From Herbaspirillum sp. ST 5-3 (GTDB taxonomy: Bacteria; Pseudomonadota; Gammaproteobacteria; Burkholderiales; Burkholderiaceae_D), in the NCBI RefSeq assembly GCF_004804275.1, contig NZ_STGI01000007.1, positions 186,001-250,000 on the forward strand: 64,000 bases of DNA, given 5' to 3'. The position numbers and the translations under genes are program-made. The notes under the pieces are model-generated. The model did no database searches. It saw only the letters and a program-made list of their open reading frames with translations, and was not told where the DNA came from. Positions 50,902 to 59,411 of the stretch are shown here, one piece after another (positions within the stretch are counted from its first letter, which is position 1; each line of letters opens with the position of its first letter).

Positions 50902-51117
50902 ATGCTCAGATTGGGAAAACACATTCGACTGACATCGAGGGAAGTCGAACGCTTCACGGAGATCACCGGCTTTTTGCCGGAGGAGGTGAAGACGATCGAC
51001 GACCTCGATGCCTATGTCGAACGCTGCAAGAATTTCTATTGGGGCGTTTCTGACGACACGAAATTCCTGCATTGGCTCATTGATAAGGAGAGATCACGCT
51101 GTCTTGGACTCTTGTGA
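50902..51117 (+). CDS. Small hypothetical protein
   Basis: Seventy-one residues, amphipathic and charged (SREVERFTEITGFLPEEVKTIDDLDAYVERC), no known family. Plausible codon use and soluble character, but the ribosome site (GGACAAAC) is weak. It is the only rightward gene among leftward ones and overlaps the end of the gene at 51094 by 24 bases. Confidence 0.4.
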   Translation: MLRLGKHIRLTSREVERFTEITGFLPEEVKTIDDLDAYVERCKNFYWGVSDDTKFLHWLIDKERSRCLGLL

Positions 51118-51597
51118 TTTCCCATCGCCGTTGGCTTGCGCCGGCAAAGCCGTGCCGGTCGCGCCGCTTTGGCTGGCAAAGCCCTTGCGCTCGCTGGCAA
51201 ACTCCGACTTCCCGGACAGGCGCTTGACGCGTCGTGCCGCGGGCTCGCCGTCTGTTTCGGGGAGGCATTCGACAGCGATGTCTCTCCCGGCGTGCAGCGC
51301 TCTGCGCAAGGCCCATAGCGGGTTCGCCACGACGACGCGAAGGAACAGGCGTACAAATTGGCCGATACGCTGCGCTCGGGCCTGCCGTTCCTTGTTCCTG
51401 CGTAGGGTTTGCTTGCAGCGCAAATACAAGGCGGGATGCGCGCGCTTCAAGTCCGGATCGGCTTCGAGGTGCTGGATCAGTTCGGCGGCAATGGAAGGCT
51501 CTCCCATGCGGCGATAGAACGCGATCCAGGCCTTTTCTTCTTCGAGCGCGACCGAAGGCCGGCGAGGCCGGTTGCGGTGAGGTCTCTCTTGGGGCAT
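51094..51597 (-). CDS. Hypothetical protein of radC/RVT_N set
   Basis: 167 residues; an N-terminal helical region (EEEKAWIAFYRRMGEPSIAAELIQHLEADPDLKRAHPALYL in outline), a basic coiled middle part (RRNKERQARAQRIGQFVRLFLRVVV) and a low-complexity tail. Not recognised. ATG at 51597 has the same upstream arrangement GGAGAACACC as the radC gene's GGAGAACGCC, which decides the start. It lies 446 bases upstream of radC and carries leader copy 2. Confidence 0.6.
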   Translation of the reverse strand: MPQERPHRNRPRRPSVALEEEKAWIAFYRRMGEPSIAAELIQHLEADPDLKRAHPALYLRCKQTLRRNKERQARAQRIGQFVRLFLRVVVANPLWALRRALHAGRDIAVECLPETDGEPAARRVKRLSGKSEFASERKGFASQSGATGTALPAQANGDGKSQESKTA

Positions 51598-51615
51598 GGT
51601 GTTCTCCAGTGAAAG

Positions 51616-51657
51616 GTGGGAACACCTTCCCGCCTGCGGGAAATCGGTGATTCCCAC
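51616..51657 (-). ncRNA. Structured leader (copy 2)
   Basis: Outer stem GTGGGAA/TTCCCAC, middle stem CACC/GGTG, inner stem TTCCCGC/GCGGGAA with a two-base loop: an almost continuous long hairpin ending 18 bases before ATG. No long T tract follows. See copies 1 and 3. Confidence 0.6.
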
Positions 51658-51704
51658 AGGATGGTTCGAATGGACGGGATCGACGGGATGAAGGTGCGGG
51701 CACC

Positions 51705-51956
51705 TTATCCGGCGCTGCGCATCTTGTTGTCCTGTTCGATCTGTGCCATCACAGCCAAGGCCTTTGTGCCAAGCGAATGATCCAGCATCCGCTGCAGCAC
51801 ACGCGCTTTCTGGCGATTTCCGGCGCGTATTGCCTTGTCTATCCTTCGTTGCAAGGAAAACACGTTCTTGATGATGCGCGTCCAGAAAATTGCTTCCCAT
51901 TCCGGCGCGATCCGCGAGAGCGCGAACGCTTGCTGTTGACGCTTCTTGGCTTTCAT
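51705..51956 (-). CDS. Stand-alone reverse transcriptase N-terminal domain (RVT_N-like)
   Basis: Eighty-three residues: KNVFSLQRRIDKAIRAGNRQ and KARVLQRMLDHSLGTKALAVM closely resemble the N-terminal domain of group II intron reverse transcriptases (the pattern LQxRIxKAxxxGN...LQxxLxxSxxAKxxAV). The frame stops after DNKMRSAG, just where intron proteins continue into GVDG and the finger-palm. There is no catalytic reverse transcriptase domain in the window. ATG at 51956 is preceded by GGAGG, and leader copy 3 lies upstream, so it looks like an adopted gene rather than random debris. It may bind RNA. Confidence 0.7.
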   Translation of the reverse strand: MKAKKRQQQAFALSRIAPEWEAIFWTRIIKNVFSLQRRIDKAIRAGNRQKARVLQRMLDHSLGTKALAVMAQIEQDNKMRSAG

Positions 51957-51991
51957 AGCGATTCCTCCTTCCATGGTGATGCAACAAGAAA

Positions 51992-52031
51992 GGGGAACAC
52001 TGCTCCCCTCACGGGAAAACAGATGTTCCCC
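51992..52031 (-). ncRNA. Structured leader (copy 3)
   Basis: Outer stem GGGGAAC/GTTCCCC, middle CTG/CAG, inner TTCCC/GGGGA with loop GTGA, followed by TTTTCTTGTT, the same tail as copy 1. Precedes the RVT_N gene by about 35 bases. Confidence 0.6.
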
Positions 52032-52093
52032 GCGCGGGATCCCTTCCAAACTGGTGGCCTGAAGGGGGGCGTCATCGCACGCATTGCGCGTGC

Positions 52094-52130
52094 AAAAAAA
52101 AAAGGCCCACGGTCCTTGCGAACTGGGGCC
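52094..52130 (-). terminator. Leftward Rho-independent terminator
   Basis: Read leftward, GGCCCC..GGGCC forms a stem with a long loop and is followed by ten consecutive T. It likely ends transcription arriving from the helicase gene (52659-55844) and separates it from the leader/RVT_N set. Confidence 0.7.
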
Positions 52131-52135
52131 TTACT

Positions 52136-52658
52136 CTGTGAAAACGTCGCTGCGTCCAGGAACCATTCCTGGCCGAGCACGCTTCACTGTCACGACAACG
52201 TCTCGCGACGCAAAGGTGTCACACTGATGCTGCGGTAAAGCAGGGCATCACACTCAATCGCTTGCGCGACAGGAGCGGAACGCATTCCGATCACTCCAGG
52301 GGCGAGTAACGATCGCAACGCCTATGCCTCAGGAAGGCACGGGACTCCATGCACGCCTTGACGACAAGCCGGCACGAAGGCAGTGTGAGAGCGATTCTCA
52401 CAATAAGCGATGGAAGTATGTCATCGGCTGCGTGTGAGTTCAATAGGTCGCAGCATGTTCAATGCGGCGCAACCGTGAAAGCGCCCCGTTAATCGGGGAT
52501 TTTCGGTGGCGTGCTGTTCCAGCATGGTCGCGGGCTCGGGCGAACTGTCTGGGCCGCAGAGATCGCGCATGATCGGACTGATGGCGTAGCCGACACCTGA
52601 TCATGCCTCCAGGTGCCGACGCATTTCGGATAGACCGTTCGCTGGCAAACGGATCACG
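52136..52658. other. Non-coding interval between RVT_N set and helicase
   Basis: No credible reading frame. Small hairpins are visible, for example TGTGAGA/TCTCACA at 52384-52402 and CCCCG/CGGGG at 52484-52498 with following T residues. A GATGC..GCATC stem lies near 52229-52256. Whether these belong to a structured RNA cannot be told. Confidence 0.4.
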
Positions 52659-55600
52659 CTAGATGAGCGACAACATTGCCGATTGGCCGACCTCGATCAC
52701 GCTGGACAGGTCGTTGTCCGGATGGCGGAACAGATATTTGGCGAGTAATCCCGAGGGCATTCCGCTCTTTTGCGGATTGAACAATTCGACATTGCCGAAT
52801 ACCAGGAAGCTGTCCTTAGCCCGGGATACCGCCACATTCATCATGTTGCGACCGTCGTCGAAGAACATGCGACTCTTGTGGCCTTCGCCATAGACCGGAG
52901 AAAAGATCACGACCTCACGCTCCGCGCCCTGCAGGCGGTGCACGGTGCCGACCGTAATGCCGCCCCCTTTTTTCTTGGTATCGGGCATTTTCTTGCGAAT
53001 CAGGTTGCTGATCTGGTTGGCCTGCGTGCTGAAGGGCGTGACCACGGCGACGATCTTGCTGATATGGAGGGGATGATTCGTCTTCGGATCGAGATAGTGG
53101 TTTTCCAGACGCTCGCGGTTGCGGACGATCCAGTCGACGATCGCGTGGGCTTCAGCGGTATTCTTGCGGCTTCTTCCCAGCTTTTGATCCTTGCTGCGCA
53201 GCGCAAAATGGCCAAAGGCGGGAAGGATTCTCTGCTCGGGCGGGATGGCGTCGCGCTTGGGTTCCAGCCGTCCGCCATAGACCAGCTCATTGCAATAGGC
53301 GATCAGCTCCGGGACACAGCGGCGATGTTCGGTCAGCATGAGGCCACGCACGTCCTGGTATTTCTGCAGCCGACAGGCACGCGCGGCGATCTGCATCAAA
53401 TTACCCTTGGCGGCGGTATAGCCATCCTGCGCCATCTTCAAGTAATCGGGATGGTCCCATTTCTTGATCAGGCCAAACTTGGCCGCGTTGGCGCGATCGA
53501 CGCCCTCCGGCACATTCCAGATCGGCTCGATCTGATAGATGTCGCCGACAACCACGGCACGCTTGGCCAGCGCAAAGGTCGGCGCGCCGATTTCCGGCGA
53601 CACTTGACCGGCCTCGTCGACAATCAGCAGGTCGATCACATTCCACAGGGGAACGGGGCGATCTTTCCCCATCCAGCCACAAAAATAGGCTGGCGCCATA
53701 TGGAAGTTCGAGACCATGCAGGGCGCGATCTTGGCGAAACGGCGCAGCATCGTTTCGAGTTTTTGCGGCGCTTTCGAGTCCTGGCTGCCTTCGCGCAAGC
53801 GCGTTTCCATCTCGGTAAGCCAGCAGCCCGACCAGTACCAATCCGCGATCTGGAACATACTCGCCCGGATATGGATATCGAGCTTGTCGTTCAAGTCGCG
53901 CAGGGATTCATCGGCCCAATCCTTGAACGTGTCGCCCAGCAGCACCAGCCAGCCGTTCATGAGCGTATCGACCTCGGCTATCGTGGCTGCGTTCTGCTTC
54001 CTTTGCTCACGTGCGTCATGACGGCGCGCGATGGCTTCATTTTCAACCTGCTGTATGCTGTCGACGGCAGCACGCGTACGCAATTTTTCGTGGCGGACCA
54101 GCCGCGCAAAATGATCGTCAATGCCGTCGTCGCGGTGCAGCAATGCGCTGGTGAGCTGGCAGGTCAACAGGAACGCGCGGTCGCGCGCATTACGCCAGCG
54201 TTTGACCGGGGGCAGGAATGCGAACAGGTCCAGCAATAACGACACGAATGAAGCCAGATAGCTATTCCATGCCAATTCGGCATCCTTGATCTCCTGCAGA
54301 TTCCGTTGGTGCAGTGCCGCCTCCGTGGCTTTTTGCTCCGTGCACTCCTGGATGCGCAGTTCGGCTTGCGCGATCTCCTTGTCGGCCGCCTTGATGCGCC
54401 GCTCACAAGCCGAAATGACGCGCTTCATCCCTGTCAGCGCGCCGAGGGTTTCGTCCTCGCCGCACACGGTAAAAATCCGGTAGCGCAGTGTCACGGCGTC
54501 CTGCAAGAATTTGTAATTGCTATGCAGGATCATGCGCAGTGCAGTGGTGACTTCGTCCACCGTTTGCGTTTTCCCCTGTAGCTGAGGAAGCTTTTTGGCT
54601 TGCTCCAGATAAAAAGTCTTCGCGCGGGCGACCCAGTCCGGCGACTCGAATTGCACGAAGTAGTGCTCATTCGGGCCGTTGTAGGTAGGATGCTCGGAGT
54701 CCCTCGACGCGGAGGCCAAAAACAGGCCGAAGCCGCCGATGTCCGGCAGCCATCGCTCATGAGCATTTTCTTTACCCATCTTGGCAAAGCTGTCCAGCAC
54801 GTTTTCAACCGCCTTGACGTTGGTTGACGTTGCCGCGATGATCGGACAGGGCTTGCCCTCAATGGCCGCCATCACCCATTCCTGGGCAACGACGCTTTGC
54901 AACAGCGTCGTTTTTCCCGTGCCGGGAGGGCCATTGACGGCGAGCACATCTCCTTCCTTCAGGCCGAGCAGCTCTGTCATCGCTTCATGCTGTGACGGCG
55001 ACAACGGATATGTCCGGTTGATGTGTCCGACCGTTTTTTTCAGTCGCTCCGCGGATTGCGCGAGCGGCAACGGAGATTGGGCGCGTCGCTCCGGCATATG
55101 GGCGAGCGACTCAAGCAAAGGCGTTGCGGTTTGCCCCTCAGCCAGCAGATCGTAGAGGCGAATGATATGCCGCGCCATGATTGGCGGTTCATAGGGGATG
55201 CCGAACCACCCGTCGATTACGCCATGGTCGTCTACCTCCAAGAGCGAAGGGGCGTCTTCGTTGTCGCCAGGATCGCTGGCCAGCGCAGCCAGCCGATATC
55301 CGGTCACCTTTGCAAACAGCTCCTCGGCTAGTTTCAGGGTGTCGGTTAAGTTTTCAGGCGTGCGGGTGAGCTGAGTGATGAACTCGTCGAGATCGGCCAA
55401 GGCACCAATGGTCAACTCCTTATGGCTTGGCTCAAGCAGCTGCCGCGGGATCCACGGGAGACGGTCCGGATCGGCCAACAATGCTCCCTCCGCAGTCAGC
55501 AGGCAGGGAATGCATAGCGGGACGAGGATGTCTTCCGAATCGCCGCCCCCGCGTTTGATACCGTGACTGCTGGCAGGGGCCAATAAGGCGGGAAGCAATA

Positions 55601-55844
55601 GTAACGGGATCGGCTTGCGCGTGTCGCCGTCGTCCCCCTTGTTCATCTTGCTGGCTGCAAATGCCGCCTTGACCCAGCCTTCTGGCGCCTGCGTGACGTG
55701 CCATCCGGTGTCTGATTTTCCGATTTGGATAGGTTCGCAATCTTTCGGAACGGTCGGATGGGAAAGGCAGCTATCCGCGAGTGCCGCCCGCCAGTATGCA
55801 AGGAGCTTCAGCGTGGCGTCGGAAATTTGTTTTTGTTGAGCCAT
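52659..55844 (-). CDS. Large superfamily 1 (DNA2-like) helicase
   Basis: 1061 residues. N-terminal 290 residues are of unknown fold. Then Q-like motif TYPLSPSQHEAMTEL, Walker A NGPPGTGKTTLLQS (about 305), a long charged coiled-coil insertion with one hydrophobic patch (YLASFVSLLLDLFAFLPP, about 545), Walker B LLIVDEAGQVSPE (about 745), VVGDIYQIEPI, and motifs V/VI GTVHRLQGAEREVVIF (about 968) and NVAVSRAKDSFLVF. No nuclease domain (no PD-(D/E)XK or Cys cluster) seen. ATG at 55844; a TTG start seven codons earlier is rejected. Stand-alone helicases of this type occur in defence and mobile-element loci; the job here is unknown. Confidence 0.85.
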   Translation of the reverse strand: MAQQKQISDATLKLLAYWRAALADSCLSHPTVPKDCEPIQIGKSDTGWHVTQAPEGWVKAAFAASKMNKGDDGDTRKPIPLLLLPALLAPASSHGIKRGGGDSEDILVPLCIPCLLTAEGALLADPDRLPWIPRQLLEPSHKELTIGALADLDEFITQLTRTPENLTDTLKLAEELFAKVTGYRLAALASDPGDNEDAPSLLEVDDHGVIDGWFGIPYEPPIMARHIIRLYDLLAEGQTATPLLESLAHMPERRAQSPLPLAQSAERLKKTVGHINRTYPLSPSQHEAMTELLGLKEGDVLAVNGPPGTGKTTLLQSVVAQEWVMAAIEGKPCPIIAATSTNVKAVENVLDSFAKMGKENAHERWLPDIGGFGLFLASASRDSEHPTYNGPNEHYFVQFESPDWVARAKTFYLEQAKKLPQLQGKTQTVDEVTTALRMILHSNYKFLQDAVTLRYRIFTVCGEDETLGALTGMKRVISACERRIKAADKEIAQAELRIQECTEQKATEAALHQRNLQEIKDAELAWNSYLASFVSLLLDLFAFLPPVKRWRNARDRAFLLTCQLTSALLHRDDGIDDHFARLVRHEKLRTRAAVDSIQQVENEAIARRHDAREQRKQNAATIAEVDTLMNGWLVLLGDTFKDWADESLRDLNDKLDIHIRASMFQIADWYWSGCWLTEMETRLREGSQDSKAPQKLETMLRRFAKIAPCMVSNFHMAPAYFCGWMGKDRPVPLWNVIDLLIVDEAGQVSPEIGAPTFALAKRAVVVGDIYQIEPIWNVPEGVDRANAAKFGLIKKWDHPDYLKMAQDGYTAAKGNLMQIAARACRLQKYQDVRGLMLTEHRRCVPELIAYCNELVYGGRLEPKRDAIPPEQRILPAFGHFALRSKDQKLGRSRKNTAEAHAIVDWIVRNRERLENHYLDPKTNHPLHISKIVAVVTPFSTQANQISNLIRKKMPDTKKKGGGITVGTVHRLQGAEREVVIFSPVYGEGHKSRMFFDDGRNMMNVAVSRAKDSFLVFGNVELFNPQKSGMPSGLLAKYLFRHPDNDLSSVIEVGQSAMLSLI

Positions 55845-56066
55845 ATGGAGTTGTCGCAAATGCAAACGGATTGGCGGTCAAGGATACCAGTGCCTTTTAC
55901 TTTGTTGCAAATGGGAAATAAAGACGCCAAACGAGTGTCATACCCGTCTGTAGTTGAACACATCTCATTGCGCCTGAATTGCGACGCAACCCGCAAGCCC
56001 GGACTGTGGCTTCTGCGGGTTGCCACTGGTAGATTATGGCTATGCCTGTTATTGCGGTGTTAACAG

Positions 56067-57146
56067 TCAGGCGCTGTGTTTGTCTTCTGATAAAGAAATT
56101 CGCGTATTTTTGGCATTGACCGGCGACCCAAGGTAGGCGTTGCTGATTTGCGGACGGTTATGACCGAGTTGGCGAGCAACTTCAAGATAGGCGGCTTTGA
56201 TGACATCGGGATCCGCCTCCAGGTTGCCACCACGTGCTGGTGCCGGGAGTTCCGTGATATCGAAGAACAGGTCGCCGGCAAATTGATGCCGCAACCCATG
56301 CGGCGTGACCCCAAGTTGCTTCATGCTAATGCCGGCCTTGCGCATCACATTGTCGAAGCGGTCGAGAGACTGTTTCAAGGTCATCCCCGCGCGTCCGATA
56401 TGCGAGGTGGGATAGGGCGCCATACGGAGCGCATGGTCGAGCGCGCGGCGCTGGGCATCGGTCCGTATTGCCGTAAAGCGGAGACGACCGCCCTTGGTTC
56501 CTCGCTTCACGCGGAGGAAGGCAACATAGTGATCGGAAACCGGATGATTGGCCGGCACCGCATGCGCAGGAACGATTGCCGCATGGGGACAGAACATGAC
56601 CGCTTCCTTGCGGCGCAAACCGAAGTGCAGCATCAGGCTCAGCTGCGCGGCCACGCACTCGTCGATTCGCGCCACTGCGGCGATCGCGTCCTCGACGTTC
56701 ACGCTGTTGCCAGTCCAGCTTTTGTCCGCCTTCGCAATGTATGAGCGGGAAACCAGGGACGGATTGGTGACATAGCGTTCTGGCGCGAGCACCATGCCGG
56801 GCTTGCCGATCCATTTTGCGAATACACGCAAGAAGCTGAGTTGCTGCTGGATATATGCCGCACTGTAGGGGAGAGCCAGCATCGGAACGCCGCGTTCCTG
56901 GCATCGCTGAGCAATCGCCGAATCTGCTGTCCAGTATTGCACAAGCCGTATGATGTGGGTCCCATCCAGATTTTTCGGGTCCGGGGTGAACCCGAGGCGG
57001 CGCAGCAGGGTAAATATGCGGAACAAGGCATGTGCGCGTGCTGACGCCGTGCTGTGTGAGACGGACTTATTGCGTGTGCCATGGGCGTCATTGTGTTCGT
57101 CCAGGATCGCCTGCAGTTTTCTTTTCCAGTTTCTATTGTTACCCAT
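56067..57146 (-). CDS. Second tyrosine recombinase (Integrase_1 type)
   Basis: Site-specific recombinase of the sort found on plasmids and integrative elements. Residues visible: Arg178 (FGLRRKE), His283 and Arg286 (PHGLRHQF), His329 (QLGHN), Tyr338 (SNAYLG), plus the basic VKRGTKGGRLRF before the HxxR box. 359 residues; AAGGAGG before ATG at 57146. It is unrelated in sequence to the integrase at 36407 and so points to a second element or a resolvase of an integrated plasmid. Confidence 0.85.
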   Translation of the reverse strand: MGNNRNWKRKLQAILDEHNDAHGTRNKSVSHSTASARAHALFRIFTLLRRLGFTPDPKNLDGTHIIRLVQYWTADSAIAQRCQERGVPMLALPYSAAYIQQQLSFLRVFAKWIGKPGMVLAPERYVTNPSLVSRSYIAKADKSWTGNSVNVEDAIAAVARIDECVAAQLSLMLHFGLRRKEAVMFCPHAAIVPAHAVPANHPVSDHYVAFLRVKRGTKGGRLRFTAIRTDAQRRALDHALRMAPYPTSHIGRAGMTLKQSLDRFDNVMRKAGISMKQLGVTPHGLRHQFAGDLFFDITELPAPARGGNLEADPDVIKAAYLEVARQLGHNRPQISNAYLGSPVNAKNTRISLSEDKHSA

Positions 57147-57763
57147 GAAAAACCTCCTTGTTGCCGGACCTGGCCATTGGCGGACGCAAATAGGACTGCC
57201 TGGCGCGCCGGCGGCCGATACGCGGGCGATAGGTGCGTTCGCGCTTCGTGGATGTCGTTGCGGCGGGCAATTGGGAATACGGTTTCATCGTGACTCCAAT
57301 CTTGTGGTGACTGCGTCGCTGTCAGGACGAAGTGATTTCAACAGTCAGATTCGTCATGCGGGGAAATCGGCGGAGCCAATGGCTCGCCGAACGGGCTAAT
57401 CAATCCTGTGCGCGGCGCCCGAGCGCGTACGGATGGCGGATGAAGTTCGTCGCAGGGCGCGACATGGTGTGGCTTAAAAACGTGCATGCGAGACGCTCCC
57501 GTGTTTCCACGACTTGCATCCCCCCGCTTCAGGAGCGGGCGCGAACGGCGTCAAAGCGCCGCAGCGGCATCCGAGTTGCTACCCGGACCCGAAATTCGGA
57601 TTGTTGTCATTGGAGGTTCTTCCTCGACTGCATCCTGGGCCCTACCACCAGGCCCACGCATCGATTGCGTGCTGATCGTTGCGCGCGACGCCTCCAGGAC
57701 GACGCCACGCCACGCCGCTGGCTGATGCTCAGACAGCAATGAGCGCACGCGGGAAGAAACCAC

Positions 57764-58093
57764 TCAGAAGATGAAGACATCGATCAGGTCGATGCGAGAA
57801 TGAGTCGAGCTCATTTCGGTTGAAAGCCGTGCTCGACGGCGCCGGCTTACGGACGGCTGAAGACCAAGCACTCCGGGAAGACCGAACTCGACGGTTCGGC
57901 GCTCTGGGGACAGGTAACGACTGTAACGCCGCATTGAGAACGCGATGCTCATGGAAGCGGGTCCAGACAGCGTGATCAGAATAGGAAGGTTGCGACGGCC
58001 GGTCAAGCAGTCCGCCAGCGAAAACCCGTCGTCATTGATCGCGAAATGATTACGTAAGAACGTGCAAAGCGCCTCAGGCCTTGACGAGTGCAT
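57764..58093 (-). CDS. Possible hypothetical protein
   Basis: 109 residues, no known family; starts at ATG 58093 with AGAGG about 11 bases upstream. The first 60 residues (EALCTFLRNHFAINDDGFSLAD, then NLPILITLSG) read like a protein; the Arg/Ser-rich tail is doubtful. Kept as a weak call because it lies in the interval before parM. Confidence 0.25.
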   Translation of the reverse strand: MHSSRPEALCTFLRNHFAINDDGFSLADCLTGRRNLPILITLSGPASMSIAFSMRRYSRYLSPERRTVEFGLPGVLGLQPSVSRRRRARLSTEMSSTHSRIDLIDVFIF

Positions 58094-58132
58094 CAGTTGA
58101 GTTACCTCTGATCGTAAATCGTTTTGACGCGC

Positions 58133-58248
58133 AAAGCGCAGCGCTTTATCGCGCAGTCGTGGCTCAGTCGCCGGCGACTGATCAAAGGACTAGCCGTATG
58201 AAGCAATGGTTCTCGTATCAGTCGCCGCGCAGTCGTTGAAGACTGCGC
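58133..58248. repeat. Palindrome/direct-repeat cluster, possible parC
   Basis: AAAGCGC A GCGCTTT (58133-58147), the 16-base perfect palindrome CAGTCGCCGGCGACTG (58165-58180) and GCGCAGTC..GACTGCGC (58227-58248). CGCGCAGTCGT occurs at 58151-58161 and 58226-58236, and CAGTCGCCG at two places. Iterated sites upstream of a ParM/ParR pair fit a centromere and autoregulatory operator, or an origin. Confidence 0.5.
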
Positions 58249-58355
58249 CAGTGCTTCGCTAATGCCAAATGCGCTGGGAATATCGAGGGATTTTCACTGG
58301 CTTGGTCTGGAAGTTCGAGCTACTTTGGGATGGCCGAATTGTTATGGAGGGCAGG

Positions 58356-59411
58356 ATGGGATCGATCGTTCGCGCAATCGATGTGGGTCGCGGAAATACC
58401 AAGTTCGTCGGCAGCGACGACGGGGACGACATAAAATACTTGCACTTCCCGTCAGAAGCTTATCCGTCAGAAGCAGAGAGAAAGGGAGATGGACTGGGGA
58501 GCAGGCGCAAGACCGTAAGCATTCCGGTCGATGGCTTGTTCTATGAGGTCGGGCCGGACGTTCACCTGGCGGCGGACGTGTTCAATGCCAAGGTGCTGCA
58601 GCACGACGCTTACTTTGAAACCGCCGAATATTTGGCGCTGGTGCGTGGAGCGTTGCATTACATGAAAGTCGAGGAAATTGACCTGCTGGTCGTGGGCCTA
58701 CCGGTGGCGACTTTCAAGGTGCCGGGCCGTGTCTCCCTGCTGGAAAAGAGGATGCTTGGTAAGCACGATCTCGGCGGTGGACGCAGCGTTGTTGTCAAGA
58801 AGGTCAGGGTATTGGCGCAGCCGACCGGCGCGTTAATGCATTACGGAATGGTGCACAACAGACTGGCAGAGCTGCGCCGCGAAAAGAGCTTGATCATCGA
58901 CCCAGGCGCTCGCACGTTCGACTGGATCGTCACGCAAGGAATGCAACAGATCGAGAGTAAAAGCCATTCGCTGAATCGAGGCATGTTCGACGTGCTCCAG
59001 AAGATTGCGGAAGGCATCAGCATGAAAACCGGCACGCAATTCCGCGAATTCGAGCCGATCGATGCCGCTCTGCGCGGCGGGAAAAAGCCGATCTTGTTCC
59101 AGAAGGAGTACGACATTTCCGCGCACCTGCCGGTGGCGCGCAAAGTGCCGGAACATGCGGTAGCCGAGATGCTGCATTATGTCGGCGACGCGAGCGATAT
59201 TCAGAACATTATCATCGTCGGCGGCGGCGCCTTCTTTTTTAAGAAAGCGATCAAGGATGCTTTCCCGCGCCATAAAATCCACGAGCTGAAAGATGCGCTC
59301 TATGCCAATGTGAAGGGCTTCCAGTTGGCAGGGCGACTCCTCAACATGCAGGAACAGCAGACGCCCAAGGCGCCCCCCATGGTGGAATCCGATGGAGGTG
59401 AACATGAGTGA
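58356..59411 (+). CDS. parM: ParM-like actin-type plasmid segregation ATPase
   Basis: Actin-fold ATPase that polymerises to push plasmid copies apart. Phosphate-1 motif AIDVGRGNTKFVGSDD near the N-terminus, phosphate-2 LIIDPGARTFDWIV, and adenosine motif NIIIVGGGAFFF. 351 residues from ATG 58356, chosen for GGAGG five bases upstream; a start at 58269 adds 29 unlikely residues. Resembles protein D of PRTRC systems, but the other PRTRC genes (ParB-like, ThiF-like) are absent here. Its end overlaps the parR-like gene by eight bases. Confidence 0.85.
   Translation: MGSIVRAIDVGRGNTKFVGSDDGDDIKYLHFPSEAYPSEAERKGDGLGSRRKTVSIPVDGLFYEVGPDVHLAADVFNAKVLQHDAYFETAEYLALVRGALHYMKVEEIDLLVVGLPVATFKVPGRVSLLEKRMLGKHDLGGGRSVVVKKVRVLAQPTGALMHYGMVHNRLAELRREKSLIIDPGARTFDWIVTQGMQQIESKSHSLNRGMFDVLQKIAEGISMKTGTQFREFEPIDAALRGGKKPILFQKEYDISAHLPVARKVPEHAVAEMLHYVGDASDIQNIIIVGGGAFFFKKAIKDAFPRHKIHELKDALYANVKGFQLAGRLLNMQEQQTPKAPPMVESDGGEHE

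Larger units (their letters stand above)
57147..58355. other. 1.2-kb interval before parM
   Basis: Little convincing coding sequence. One leftward frame (57764-58093) is listed apart. CCCGCT/AGCGGG with loop TCAGG (57523-57539), preceded by TTGCATCCC, resembles ends of IS200/IS605-type elements but the remainder is not recognisable. Palindromes near 58133-58248 are listed as a repeat. The rest shows nothing I can name. Confidence 0.4.

Noticed and set aside
51077-51703. 208-codon alternative minus frame over the gene at 51094
   Set aside because: Highly Arg/Pro/Ser-rich and without ribosome site, while the chosen frame has leader copy 2 and GGAG correctly placed.
52770-54239. 489-codon open frame antisense to the helicase
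   Set aside because: The minus-strand frame carries clear helicase motifs across the same bases; the plus frame is compositional.
57332-57742. 136-codon plus frame before parM
   Set aside because: Arg/Thr-rich composition, no ribosome site, no family.
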